Positions 25,347 to 37,276 of a stretch of DNA of 64,000 nt are shown one piece after another. The stretch comes from Cubamyces lactineus. Lineage: Eukaryota; Basidiomycota; Agaricomycetes; Polyporales; Polyporaceae. The stretch lies in assembly GCA_022376465.1 (NCBI GenBank), contig JACDTU010000029.1, positions 172,491-236,490 on the forward strand. Reading direction: 5' to 3'. The stretch's first letter is position 1. Every line of letters begins with the position of its first letter. Below the pieces are notes generated by a model. That model made no database searches, was not told the DNA's origin, and was given only the letters and a program-made list of their open reading frames with translations. The position numbers were made by a program, and so were the translations under genes.

Positions 25347-26506
25347 GATCGCTGCGGTAGAGGCGTAGAGTCAGACTTTGTGATGGATGCATGGATATGT
25401 AGCTCATATAAAGAGAACCCTTTTCGGTTGCAAATGATGGCAAATTGGCAATGGGCTACAGTGGTACCGGGCTATGAGGCCTCAGACGGGGCGGTGATCA
25501 GCTGGCCGAGTAGACCTGTGCTACGCTGTGCGAGTACTACTATTAGCTTTGCCAGACACAGATCTCATTTACAAACATTCAGATATGCAGCTTCAGCACG
25601 CACTACGCAGACAATGGACTCGGATGCACAGAGGTTCCGGAAGATGAAAGCCCTGCAAGAGGCTGCAGGCCTGGCCGCAGTGGTAGCTATCAAGGTAATA
25701 AGCGCTGAAGAGATTATAGTGGCGTGCATGTCCTTATGTTACGTAACTGAAGTGTAAGAGCGAAGAGAAAGGGCTAGCACTGCATTCATAAATCTAGCGC
25801 GGGGCTCCCGTTGTAATTGTACTACTTCCACTTCCTGAGAATCATCGTAGCAGATCATGCGTGCGCAGACCACACGTTAGGATCCTCGTCCTTCCGAAGG
25901 AAATAGGTCATTAAACAAGCTGAACATGCATTCATGCCATCCAAGGAACCTCTCATTCGTGATGCTACCGGTATGTCTCCCAATCTTCAAGTTGTGCCAG
26001 TGTTACCGCAGAATCCGGCGGGTATGGCGGATATTGTTTACGATTGACGCTTCATCGAGCGCTACTGGATTACACCGCCCATTGCTTTGAGAGGATTAGT
26101 GCGCACGCTGCGAATGGTGAAACCACTACAACGTACGCGACACCTGTGCCAGCACTAGTGGCAAAGGCTGCGCGGTCACACGGTGGCTTGACATGGTGAG
26201 CCGACGCAGTTATGCAGATGTATGAAGCCATTTTTTGAACTCTGAAGCTACTGTGCCTCTATTTCAACCCCCCATATCTCTTATGTGAATTCATCACAGA
26301 GTCCAGTGCGTCCCGAAGCTCGAAGATTTGTCATGTGCCCTTCTGGTGCCGCTGATTCGCAACCATTGATGGAGTAGTCAGGAAGCGAACCACTCGGACC
26401 CATCTTCCGGAGGGTATAAGTAGATGGGCAGCTATTAGCGTCATTCCTGCGGTTGCCCCACTTCGACCCGGTGGCAGTACGAGTGATATCTAGGATATCT
26501 AGCGGC
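25347..26506. other. Intergenic region
   Basis: Divergent upstream region of the F-box gene (-) and the TAP-like hydrolase (+). A short coding-like stretch (25616-25696) starts ATG GAC TCG and reads MDSDAQRFRKMKAL before a GTAATA donor-like site, but I find no convincing downstream exons, so it is not called. Confidence 0.35.
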
Positions 26507-28775
26507 ATGCAACCTCAAGTCCTCAAGTTGTCGCAACTAGTCGCAACGCTTCTGGTGTGTGCAGCAGCGTGTCCGGGCAGCGGCGCGTACAGTGTCGGGG
26601 ACATACAATGGTCTCTTTGTACTGGGGACCCCGACGCCGTACCTGGCGCCGAATGCGGATATGCCGTGTGAGTAGGGTGCTCTTGCAGTGCAAAGTCTGC
26701 TCGAGTGAGATGCTAACATGCGTGTCATCAGTGTGCCTCTGGACTACTTCAATGCCAGCGCGGGTGTTGCTAAGATCGCCCTTGGTCGATACAACGCAAC
26801 GAGTTCGACCAGGAAGGGCAGTGTGTTCGTCAATCCTGGCGGTCCCGGTGCGCCAGGCGTCGCTTTGGCGACGGAATCGGGTCCGTTTTTCCAACAGCTA
26901 GTAAGTCTATGGAAAGATGGCTGAATACGGACAGCTCACTGAGAGCCGTCGTTGACAGATCGGCGAAGAATACGACATAATTGGTTTCGATCCCCGAGGA
27001 ATAGGACAGACAGAGTGAGTATCTCTGTACCTACCAAGGACTTTTTGCTGCGCGAGAATCGAACTCATCACATTATCGCAGGCCTGCTACCCAATGCTAT
27101 CCGAGCCCTGCGGCTCGCCTGGCATTCATCGCTAACACCGTTCTCGATCGTGGATACGACGTCGCACCAAATCTGAACGATCCCTTCAACCGTTACCACC
27201 TCATTCAGACCCAACGCGATGCTGACGGGCTGTACAAGTCACAGTTCGAGATATGCGGTCAGACCATGGGCGAAGGGCTCCGGTACATGGGCACTAGCAC
27301 CGTCGTTCGTGACATCGACTTCATCACCACTCTATTGGATGGCAAGGACGCCCTCATGTGAGTTCTCTGTTCCCACCTTATGACGAGCACCGAACTGATG
27401 TTGGGACACAGTAACTTCTATGGGCTATCGTATGGTTCTGCTATCGGGCAGTACCTTGTGAACATGTGAGTCTCATCAATGGCATATTATCTAGGGCTTT
27501 CGGACTGACAAATCACAAGGCTTCCGGAGCGCGTCGGGCACGTCGTCATAGATGGCGTTCTGGATGCCGTGTCCTGGGCAAGTCAGTGAAGCCGCGCAAC
27601 ACATGCTCTAAAAGTGTACTTACCAAACATATTAGCTGTGCCATCATACAAGTGGGAGCGGACCTTTCTTGTATACACGGACGATGTGTACAAACTCTTC
27701 ATGTCTGAGTGCGCGAAGGTACGTCATCTTTCCGTGGACTCCGTACATTCCACTAACATGTCCCCTTTAGGCTGGACCGTCACAGTGTGCGCTGACCAAG
27801 AATGCCAACGAAACCGGGGAGGATATTCTCGCCCGTGTGGAAGACTTCGTGAACAACCTGTACTACGAACCGTTGCCAGTGCCAGACGCGACTGCGCCAG
27901 GCATCCTGACCAATGGTCGCGCGAGAGGTATCGTCCTCACATGCCTATGCGCACATGCTACGCAGCTCTTACGTCCCATCTGTCCTAGTGTACATACTCA
28001 ATGCCCTCATATCTCCAACGTCTTGGCCTGATGCCGCTCGTGATATCGTGCAAGCTCTCTCTGGAAACGGCACCGCCATGCTCAATGTTGATAACGAAGG
28101 CTTACAGGAGACGAAAGACCTTGAGCGTTCCGCGGTCTCGTGCAACGACGCTCGCCCTTTCGCCCCCCCTACGCCCGAGCAAGTCATCGACCAGCAGCTC
28201 TACGACCAGGCGCACGTTTCGCGATTTTCTCTCGCGACCGTGACGTCTGAGCCGGATGCAGGATGTCAGTTCTGGCCGGTAACACCTCCGGAGCGATTCC
28301 AGGGGCCGTGGAACCGCACGTTGAAGAACCCTATGCTCATCATCAGTAACACGGTACGCCAACGATGTGCTAACCGTGCGACGGTATCAGGACTGATCGA
28401 GGTCGTACTAGCTCGATCCTGCTACACCCCTCACCAGTGGGCAGCGTGCCCAGGAGAGGCAGGGGAACGACTCTGCACGATTGCTGATACAAGACGGTCC
28501 TGGTGTAAGGGTCGACTCTACTGGTCATGAGTAATCTCGCGACTGAACACAACCTGTTAACTCTACAGCACACCTCCCTCGCGCTTCCCTCTCTGTGCAA
28601 GTCGAAGGCAGTCCGTGCGTACTTTGTGAACGGCACTCTACCCGCGGTGGATACCGTATGCCCCGTAGATGCATCGCCATTCCCCAACGCTACTGCCGCT
28701 ACACAAGTCCTGTCTCAAGCGGACAGTGCGCTGTTTGAAAGCCTGACACACCTCACTAACGCGATTTTCGGATGA
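26507..28775 (+). CDS. Secreted TAP-like alpha/beta hydrolase (tripeptidyl-aminopeptidase-like)
   Basis: Eleven exons: 26507-26667, 26732-26900, 26959-27014, 27082-27357, 27412-27465, 27520-27581, 27636-27718, 27771-27927, 27989-28353, 28412-28504, 28569-28775; 560 residues. A signal peptide is followed by CGYAVVPLDYFN, NPGGPGAPG (oxyanion region) and DIIGFDPRGIGQTE. The inferred triad is Ser227 (GLSYGS), Asp463 (LDPATPL) and His493 (GPGHTSL); the last two sit in the C-terminal TAP-like domain. Family members cleave short peptides from N-termini or hydrolyse related amides. The C-terminal exons were fixed by restoring the family order Asp, then QDGPGH. A damaged relic of a related gene lies about 0.4 kb downstream. 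Confidence 0.9.
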
Positions 28776-29194
28776 CTGCGAAGGAGCTGTACCTCAGCTG
28801 GATGTATCCCACCTTGTTTTCGCACCATTTGATATTGCAAGTGTTATATGGAACCTGCCTACGATCGTCATCGTATGGTCACATTCAGCCTGGTTAACAT
28901 ACCCTGGCCTCTGCCGGCAACCATTGTGCAACGACCCGTACGTAGCGTATTGGTCTTAACGCTCACAGGTAGGCAACACAGGATTAAGGTCTCAACTGCG
29001 AAGAGCAAATGCGTGTTGGGTGCATGTGCGCACTAGCATCCCCTCCACGTCTTGGGCTAAGACGCTGTCATGTCAGTTCCATCATTTTTCGGGCATCATG
29101 CGAAGTCCCCACTCACTCACTCATCACCTGCCAGAAGCCTGAGCTTTATCGCGTGCACTGGATGTAACACCATGAAATGGTGGAGTGCTTCTAT

Positions 29195-29275
29195 CCGTCC
29201 GGATTCAAGTCAGCTGAACGGACATCAGCTTCTCCGACCGAGCACGCCGGATTGTTATGGATGGTATCGTGGATG
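29195..29275 (+). pseudogene. Relic of a TAP-like hydrolase gene
   Basis: The DNA aligns by eye with exons 5 and 6 of the intact gene (27412-27581). It begins TTCTAT at the nucleophile exon and ends with codons for RIVMDGIVDA, matching HVVIDGVLDA in the intact copy. The two exons are joined without an intron, the GLSYGS motif is destroyed and frames shift between the halves. It is best read as a decayed duplicate fragment. Confidence rests on a short alignment only. Confidence 0.45.
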
Positions 29276-29856
29276 CCATCTGTTGTTCAAACCATGCTGC
29301 CTGCCAACTGCCAGAACCGTGCGGTGTCTCAACCCTGGCAGCTATACCGTAGGTCTCCTTGCACACAATATGCACCACATCGAATTGTGAAGGTTTGGCG
29401 GGTGACGTGCCGAACCCGGTCAGTCACTGTGCGATTCCAAAACTTCGTATCCTTGCTGATACTCGGTGGGCTGGATGATATTTTCACATGGTGCGCTGTC
29501 AAAAATGACTGGCATATGCTCTCCGAAATTGAAAACTCCCAGCATACGTTCTGTTCAATTGCATCTTCTGCATCAACGTACAAGCTGGTTGCTCCTCTCA
29601 GTGTAATGAGTCCGGTGAGCTCTCCGACTTGTGCATGTATATCTCAAACGATCGTTGAAGCTGTTCAGCCAGAAAGACGGTGAGTCCCCATTGGTGCGAT
29701 GAGGATGCGATATCTGGTATCTTAAGGACCAGGATTAATTCACCATCGCATTAGGCCAGCATGCATCGTGGCCATGACTCTGTCATGCATGATTGCGAGA
29801 CTCGCACGACCTTTGGCCGATACCTTCGAGCATGACACCCCCCCTAAGCAACGGTA

Positions 29857-30042
29857 TGCGCCCCGTTCATTGCCTCCGCGAAGGACTGGCAGCATTCTCG
29901 CGCTGCCATCGCCTACACGGTGAAGACGCTGCGCGCCACCGCTGTCAAGGCGTACTCGGAGGAAGACGCAACAATGCTGGCAGATGCACCATGTGCTGCG
30001 GAAGTCGTCTTCACAGGACAAGGTTGCGTGGCAGAGATGTAG
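29857..30042 (+). pseudogene. Coding-like exon fragment of unknown family
   Basis: An open frame ending in TAG at 30042 has strong G/C third-position bias and reads as an ordinary protein segment (KDWQHSRAAIAYTVKTLRA, then EEVATML-like acidic text). No upstream exon or start could be joined convincingly. It may be the last exon of a decayed or unrecognised gene. Confidence 0.25.
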
Positions 30043-31255
30043 CGCGACCGCGACAAAGCCGGCTGCGGGGCTGTGATGGATGTTTGGTAGGTATTGTATG
30101 ATGCATACCCGGCCTGCGAATCCGGCGTAGTGCGAATCGACTCCCATGGGTGGCGATGCTAGAATGCGTGATTCGTTGGGAATACTCGGTATACTGGTTC
30201 CTACAGAACGGCCATAGGTTAAGAACCTATCTGGCTAGACCACCGATAGCACCCGGTGAGATTGTACAACGAGGTGCCCTTTCACATTGTGGTTGGTAAG
30301 TCTCACCAGTCTCATCTGCGATCGCTTTTCGAATCACTGAGACAGACCAGAACTCTTCAAGATTTTGGACGTGTGCTCAGTAACGTCAATTCCAGCTCGA
30401 CAATGCCGTATGGGCTGCGCGCTGTCAGATTCGAAGGGCGAACCTACTCGGTGTAGCCGGCGTCCTGTCCAAATGACGAGAAGAATCCTGGTCCGTCAAT
30501 GTATCTGCCACTCTAAGCACGCTATGCCCCGTACCGTGTACATCACACGAACCCAGCTTCCGATTGTCGGATAGGTGATAGCTCCCGGACCCGAGCGTCC
30601 CTTTGCGAAGATGTCCCAATCAGGTTCCTTTTCACCGCGGCCGTCCAATGAAGTCGCGCTTCCAGCAGAAAGTAGGTAACTTGAAGGCACCGCTTCGCTG
30701 ATCGCCAGACTCCCCGGGTGCAGATGACCGTCGGGCAGCAGAGAAGCCTATTGGATCTTTGGCATCCGTGGCGGCGCAATGTCCGAAATCTACTGTGCCC
30801 TTCGACACAGTGTATCGAACTGTATTGACTGTGACGCTCTTCAGGTTGTGCGTGAGCTACTCGTACGGTTTGAGATACATGCTAGCTCCATATGAGTCGC
30901 GACTCAGCAGCTACAAGAAACCTTACCTATCACCGTGAGTATTCTCAGCTGCGTGCACCATCGGAGACCTTGGCTAAAATATACTCCCCAGACGGGCGGC
31001 ATTGCCCAAGAACCAACCTTACGAAGGACTCGGAAGGAGGACAGGAGGCGTTGCCATAGTATTGTCTGGGCATAGCATGTATCGCCCGAAGGGCGCACGA
31101 ACGCAGCATCCCGTCACAGGCGGCAGTCTCAGAGCGGTCAACAGATTTGGCAGCGCCCACATTCCAGCATTCCTCAAGAGCGTTCATCTCCGTTGGCTAT
31201 CATCGTCTCCATGGATCTTCACCATGGCTTCTACTACGCTGGGGTCCGTCCATCG

Positions 31256-31263
31256 TATAAGAG
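31256..31263 (+). promoter_or_regulatory. TATA-like element upstream of HsbA gene
   Basis: TATAAGAG lies 135-142 bp upstream of the HsbA ATG. A second TATAAA-like sequence lies only about 30 bp before the ATG and is less likely to be the functional one. Confidence 0.35.
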
Positions 31264-31397
31264 CCAGGCCGGCCTCCTCTGCAGCCCCTCAGCTCCCCTC
31301 ACATTTCTTCGTATCTCTCTGTTCAAGCCTGGTGCTCTCTTGCAGTGCAAGCCATTTCACTTCCACCCTATAAACCAAACTTCTGTAGCTATACACA

Positions 31398-32034
31398 ATG
31401 GCCCGCTTCTTCGCTCTCGTCCTCGCTGTCTCGTCCCTCCTCGTTGGTACTCAAGTCTTCGCCGGTGAGTTGTCTGCTCCGTGTGTGGGCGTACCCACTA
31501 GGAACTGACTGTATGATGTTTGTACAGCCCCTGCTAGGGATCTTGTTGCCCGTCAGATCGGCGACATCCAGTGCAACGTCGACCGCCTGAGCATCGTGGC
31601 TGACCTGGCAGCGATGCAGAACACTCTGAAGAAGGTCCAGACTGACGTCGCCTCGTGAGCCATCCACTTACTGCGGAGCTGGCATCGTTGTCTGACTAGC
31701 CATCTTTGTGCATAGTGACGCTGCTGCCTCCTCGAGCGTGCAGACCGCCATCGATTCCATTGACGGCGCCCAAGGAGCTATCGGAGTCATCGCGAAGGCC
31801 CTCCTGACTGGTCAAACCGCCCCTGCCGAGGCTCGCACCCAGGTTCAGGGTAACTTGACCGCCGCTCATGACGCGCTCACCTCTATCACCTCGTGAGTGC
31901 CATACGTATAACCTAGCAAGGGTGTTAAGCTAATGACCTGGCTGTGCAGGTCTTCTCCGGATCTGCAGAAGGCGTTGACGCAGCTCGGCAACGCCGAGAC
32001 CGCGGGCGAGGGCGTCGTCAACAACTGCAAGTGA
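31398..32034 (+). CDS. hsbA: Hydrophobic surface-binding protein A (HsbA) family, secreted
   Basis: Exons 31398-31464, 31528-31654, 31716-31892 and 31950-32034 give 151 residues. A signal peptide (MARFFALVLAVSSLLVGTQVFA) is followed by a propeptide-like LVARQ and a small helical protein rich in Ala, Thr and Gln with two cysteines (CNVDRL near the N-terminus and NNCK at the end). This matches the HsbA/cell-wall galactomannoprotein family; HsbA of Aspergillus oryzae coats hydrophobic surfaces and recruits polyesterase. The first intron interrupts the signal-peptide junction, a common arrangement. Confidence 0.85.
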
Positions 32035-32528
32035 ACGCAGTCGCCTTTGGATACCGTAGTCGGCTGGAGCTTCATGGACTGCGAATGCAAGGACTAGGTT
32101 AGGTTTGAGACGTTCACGTTGTTAACATGCTGTAACGAGACGATGGTGGACGGGTGATAAAGTTCTCCACAGGAGTGGCGAATGAGAGCGCGGGCCATGT
32201 AGCCCGCTGCGTGTAGCAGAAAAAGAGTACCACTACCGTCATGGGGCGGTGTTGATGAGTTGCTACTTGAGAAGCGGTTCACAGCTACTTCGACCCACCG
32301 CAGCGTAGAAGACCAAGCGATGACCGATGGCCAATGCCGAAACATTCTAATCCAATGTTGATAGATCAGCTTGTACAACAATCGCCACATTCTACTAGCT
32401 ACAAGGAAGAACAGGCCCTATGAGAAGGTCGAAGAATAGCAGGTCCGCAGATAGACCTGTTATACAGTGAGTAAGTACTACACCTTTGCATTGACGCCTT
32501 GGCCCAGTCTCAAGCAACAACTCGCTCT
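32035..32528. other. Convergent intergenic region
   Basis: Lies between the 3' ends of the HsbA gene (+) and the zinc-finger gene (-). No gene or RNA recognised. Confidence 0.4.
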
Positions 32529-34320
32529 TCACCGCTGCGCCTTCCGACTACACTGCTTCTTCGCGGGCTCCTCTCCCTGCTTCTCCGTCGCAATGCCCTT
32601 TGGCTTCTTCCCGCACTTCCAGATATGCCGCTGACATGCCCAGTACCGCTGCGTCTTCTCCTTGCCACACACGGGACACCGATGACGGATCCCATAGTGG
32701 ATGTTCAACAAGTGGCGGCCAATGCTATCCACCGCGATCGATTTGGCACACTTGGCGCTGTGCCCCAAAGGTAGTGGGCACGGGTGCGCGCAATTGCCTG
32801 TGCAAGTTCCCGCTCGCGCGGCGGCGCAGAGATCCGCGTGGTGTATGGCCCGGAAATGAGCGCGCCATGCGGAGTCACCGTGAGGTAGATGGACACCACA
32901 GCCGGGCATGGGGCAGTAGAGGTCGCTCGGAGGCTCGACGACGATGGGCTTGAGCTCTTCCTGGGCGCAAGATGACGATGATGCGGTGGCAGGAGAGAAC
33001 AGCGATCGCGAAGAGGATGGGAGCGACGAAGTGGAGCAAGTCGGAACGGGAGAGGACGTTGGGTGTGCGCGGGGATGAGAGGGGTGAGCATCCTGGTCTG
33101 CACACTTCGCCCTCTTTGGGGCATGCCATATCACCTCGTCCGCCTGCCTAGCCTTGCGCTTGCATGGGCGAGCGGATTGTGTCGCCTGCAGTCTGATTCA
33201 TCGCCGTTGGTCAGACTGGGCCGATAGTCTGCACGATATAAAACGTACTCAACGGGTTCCGATGCAAGCGCAGCCCCATCACGAAGGTCCGGCAATACAG
33301 GAATCTCTTTCGCCACATGAGAGACCTGTTGCTGAACCACCGGCGTTGGCTGGTGGTGGATAGTTTGCACTCCCGACAACTCTTGCCAGTAGTTCAAATC
33401 CGGATTGGGAACCTGCCAATCTTGCGCTCTACGTCATGGCCATTCGTCAGCTTCGGTATCAATGGCTCGCAGCGTGCAAGACGTACTCGATGAGCCCCGG
33501 CTCCCACACACTCTCATCCTGATCTCGAGGGACTTCCGCTTGGAACCCCTGTGGCTGAACGAACGGCGGAGGATGGACGTAGATTGTCTGCTGTCCCGGT
33601 TGTCCTCGCCACTCGTGCGTCACCTGGTTGTACACCCCATAGGCGTCCCCGTAATATGACGGCGGTGTTGGCGGTGCCGGTAGGAGGTCCTCAGGCGCCG
33701 AATATCCGGGCGTAACGGAATCCGTGCCGACGCTTCCGGACGCGTCGTATGGCAGGTCCAGTGGCACGTGACTATACGCGTCGAGAGACGCGTCGATCCC
33801 AAGCTCGAAGGCGCCCATACTGTAGTCGGGGAGCGCATCGTTGAACACCGCGATATCTTCGTTTTCAAGGCCAAAATCGTTTCCAAAGCTTTCAATATCA
33901 AAGAAGCTTTCGATAACCTGAAGCTCAGCTTCAACCAAGTTGTGGCTGAAGAGCAAGAGGAGAATTAGTGAGCAGGAGTGGATTGTAGCTGAGAGCGCGT
34001 AGCCGCGTACCTCTCAAGGATGTCCGCCGGCATGGAGTTCAAGGCGTCGAAGTTAACGATAGAAGACATTGCACGAGATTTCTCGAGTGAGTTGGGAGGA
34101 ACTAGCTCGTCGGGCTGGATGCCGAGGTCGTGGCAGAGCCTGTCAAACTCAATGAAGCGTTCCACTGTCTGCGAGTCGGCGTCGAGTAGGTTGTAGCTAA
34201 AGCGGAATAAGAAGTGGTGAGCCGGGCGGGTCGTGGCTGAGAACGCGTCGCGTCGTACCTCCTGAGTATGTCTGCCTGGACAGCGCTCAAGATCGCGTTG
34301 AGGTTCTCAAGAGAGGACAT
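32529..34320 (-). CDS. C2H2-like zinc-finger protein with duplicated N-terminal module
   Basis: Exons 5' to 3': 34259-34320, 34011-34196, 33487-33945, 33249-33428 and 32529-33192; 516 residues. The N-terminus consists of two related modules, MSSLENLNAILSAVQADILR and MSSIVNFDALNSMPADILE, each split by an intron at the same place and followed by S(Y/H)NL. An acidic, Pro/Tyr-rich middle resembles an activation region. Near the C-terminus are a C-x4-C...H-x4-H unit (CPMPGC ... HFRAIHH), a Cys-rich stretch and a second unit (HYGIRHRCPVCGKEK ... CQRHIWKC). The last 20 residues are Lys-rich. A DNA-binding regulator is likely; the target is unknown. Similar Cys/His proteins are frequent in mushroom genomes. 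Confidence 0.75.
33890..34320 (-). repeat. Intragenic segmental duplication, two copies about 251 bp apart
   Basis: Copy A starts at 34320 and copy B at 34069. Both start ATGTC(C/T)TCT, both have a GTACG intron after codons for ADIL, and the first 26 bases of the two introns are also alike (GTACG.CG..ACGCG.TCTCAGC.AC). Exon sequence after the intron is again related. Confidence 0.7.
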
Positions 34321-35402
34321 TGCAAGTAGTGTGTAGTGCGAAGGTCTAAGAGGTATGTGCTGCACTGTCGTTGGAAGAGGGGCGAGAGTCGAGGATAGCG
34401 GGGAGTACGAGGGCAAGGGTGTCAGCAGACGGCCGACTTTTCAGTGTACGGACCCAACAAAGGATTTCTCGAGGCCAAAGCCGCCTACCGTGCCACCGTT
34501 CCCTGTCTCCCCTGTATAGATGAGCGACCATTATCCCGGTGAGCGACCCATCTGCTTCATGCTAATGCGAGCTGCTCCACCGTGACGAGGCACCCGGCTC
34601 AAAAGCCACACATTGCGTGCCAGTCGCGTCCCTCCTGCGCTACCGCTACCGCCCTTCTGTTCGCTTCGCTTCTACACACAGTTCTGGTGAGTTTTCGCGG
34701 CTTCAAACGGTCAAAACGGCGCTCACCCAGTCGTCCATCGCGCAGGGAAGAGACTGAGCGGACGGGCGCCAAGGCCACGAGGCTCTGCAACGACAAAGCT
34801 GTAGACGCCGGCGCGGCATTAAGTTCAATGCGAGGATAGTACTTGCGTATGCCCATATACGTGCTTCGACGACAAAGCTTTTGCAAATTCGCTAGGCACG
34901 GGTGGCGAGGGTGAGGGGCATACTATTGCGAGTGCTCCGGTAGTGCTGAGGAGGAAACCTGCACAGAGGGTGCGAAGAATCACAAGAGAGAGGGGGGGAA
35001 AGACTGCTATCCCAATTTGGAAAGGAACACAGACAGCGGTTGTGCGACTTTGGAAACATTGTGCATCAAAATTGATGTTTGGAAGGATCCACAGAGCTAT
35101 CAGTACTGCTCTATGTGCGTGGCCGCACTGTCAAGCAGGCGTTCCAATGGCCCTCAGAGTGTATCACAAGTGATCTACCTTGTACGTCGTCGTAAGCATG
35201 CAGACGCAACGACGCCATCAAAGTAGGAGACGAGATACATACCTTGTCATGTGTAACCTGGTCAATGCTCACCACCAGGACGTTGCCATCTTGCAATACC
35301 ATACACATGCGAATTCTCAGACACGCATACACCGGGAATATCAGAGCAGGAATAGCATAGATCCAGAGAATAAACAACAGGTATAGTAGTACAGAGTCCA
35401 AA
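34321..35402. other. Intergenic region
   Basis: Upstream of the zinc-finger gene and downstream of VPS26. No gene recognised; small open frames on both strands lack coding bias. Confidence 0.4.
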
Positions 35403-36763
35403 TCAGTTCTGTGCAGATGGTCAGCCAACTTGCTACAGTGCCTGCTCTGTAGACTCACTTCTGGTATCCTGAAGATCGTAATTTCCTAGTAGACAAGTTG
35501 TGAGCGCTGCGCATAAGCGTATATAAGAGCAACATGAGCACTCACCTGCTGCTTGAAATATCGCCGGTTTTCCTCGTCGATGAGGACGAGGTTCAAGTAG
35601 TACCGTACGCTGAACTTCTTGTTCACGTCTCGGAATGTCGGCGTCAGGTCGAAACCGCCAAGGAATAAGCGGATCGGAATAGTCTCCCCTGTGAAGCAAC
35701 GTTCGCTCAACACACCGCCAGTGAGACGGCAAAAGCACTTTGCGCGACTTACCTCGTACGGGAGCGCCATCCATGATCTCGAACTTCGTGATCGTCTCCG
35801 ACTCATTGTACTGGTTCGGTGGTGCGCCCGTGGTCTCGCGACGGATGATAGACAACTCCATGTGCTTAATCTTGATGCGCACGAGCAAGAAGTAGATCTT
35901 GCCGACGATGACGTCCTTCAGATGGTATCTGCACGACGAGTCAATTCGCTCGCTTTCAATGAGGTGGCGCAGAGAACGAGCGAGCACGCACTTCGACTTG
36001 TTGTACTCGAACTCGATGTGCAAGCAGTCCTCAATTCCGACTTCCATCTTGATTGAGTTGTTGCTGTCTGGCGGCATCCGGTATGAATGCACCCAGAGGT
36101 CCTTGTCTTTCGTCACGTCGGCTATCCGCCGTGAGATGGTGACTTTCACAAAGTACCTAGGAACGTGATGCTCGGCTCTCGCTTTCCAGGCCTATATGCA
36201 CTCGTTCAAACGCACCTCAGCTTCACATTGATGCCCTGGTAGCTCTCGTACTGCTTCTCTACGTTCTTGAACAGGAAGTCGAACGTCTGCGCTTGTCGCA
36301 TCTCGCCTGGCGCAGCTAATTCTTGCGATAGTGACAGGAACTCATGGTGGTGTCCCCGGTCATAAAAGAGCTCTACATTTGTTCGCGTTACGCAATGAAT
36401 ACAGACGGCATCTAGAGAGGGCACCTATCACTCACCGATGCTGCCAATGAATTCAACTTTGATACCCTCATGCGCCAACTTCTTCCCGTCCCGTACTCGT
36501 ACAGTGACCTGCATATTCGGTCAGTCAGATTTAGTCCACTCAAAGCATCGCTCTCCAGTCCGCTTGTTCGGTCGACAGCGAATGCAGGAGTTCATCACGG
36601 TCGTGAGTATGCGTACCTGACCAGCAACGGACTCGCCGTCGTAGTAGACCGGACATGAGACGGTCTTGTCCTTCTCGCCCTTCACTTCCACCTTCTTCCG
36701 CTCATCCTCGCCCTCAAGCTTAATGTCAACATCCACAGGAGACGCGAAGAAGTAAGCCGCCAT
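35403..36763 (-). CDS. VPS26: VPS26, retromer arrestin-fold subunit
   Basis: Eight exons, 5' to 3': 36617-36763, 36436-36508, 36216-36372, 35992-36156, 35753-35928, 35546-35688, 35459-35485, 35403-35408; 297 residues. Retromer sorts cargo from endosomes to Golgi and plasma membrane; VPS26 binds VPS35 and cargo. Conserved stretches include [49 protein letters not shown] and [20 protein letters not shown]. The last intron (50 nt, branch-like CTGAC) leads to a final exon of only two codons, AAC TGA, after which the protein ends shortly beyond the family core. Confidence 0.94.
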
Positions 36764-37276
36764 CGTAGAGGTAGTGGGCGAAGGCGGTCAAGGGATAAGC
36801 AACGCGCAGCTATGGCGAACGGGACTGTTACAGCAGCGCTCGCGTCCTCCGCGGACCGGGGTACAAATAGGCGCCCATCGGCAGGCTACGTGCTCGTCCA
36901 AATCGAGCAACTCAGTACGTTCAGCCGGCAGGAGCTCAACGAGAGCGTACATCTTCAGAGTGCACTGCTGGAGATGAAGGCCATTATCTAGACGGGTATA
37001 TAGTATGCCGAGTGCTCAAAGTTCGGACACAACGGTACCGCGTACAGAGTGGACGAAAGCCGAATCAGACGCACGCAGCCACAGAAACACGGCCCCGGAT
37101 GGTTCGTACACAATACTGTTGATACAACCATACACTACACACTCCGCAGTGGGTGAAATCAGTCCAAGAAGCTGCTCAAGACAATAAATATCGTGTACGA
37201 CCCGTGGCGTTCCCGTCTACACTCACCCATACTCCGTACGGCTCCTCGCTCCGGCTCACATTACACCTCTACACCT
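36764..37276. other. Intergenic region
   Basis: Upstream of VPS26 and downstream of the multi-pass membrane protein. Nothing recognised. Confidence 0.4.

Larger units (their letters stand above)
28776..31397. other. Gene-poor region with coding relics
   Basis: 2.6 kb without an intact gene. It contains a fragment related to the upstream TAP-like hydrolase (29195-29275), a coding-like exon of unknown origin (29857-30042), and a perfect 7-bp hairpin ATAGGTT-AAG-AACCTAT near 30210. The final 150 bp is the HsbA promoter. Confidence 0.5.

Noticed and set aside
30200..30240. Hairpin ATAGGTT-AAG-AACCTAT considered as a tRNA arm
   Set aside because: No T arm or acceptor stem can be built around it.
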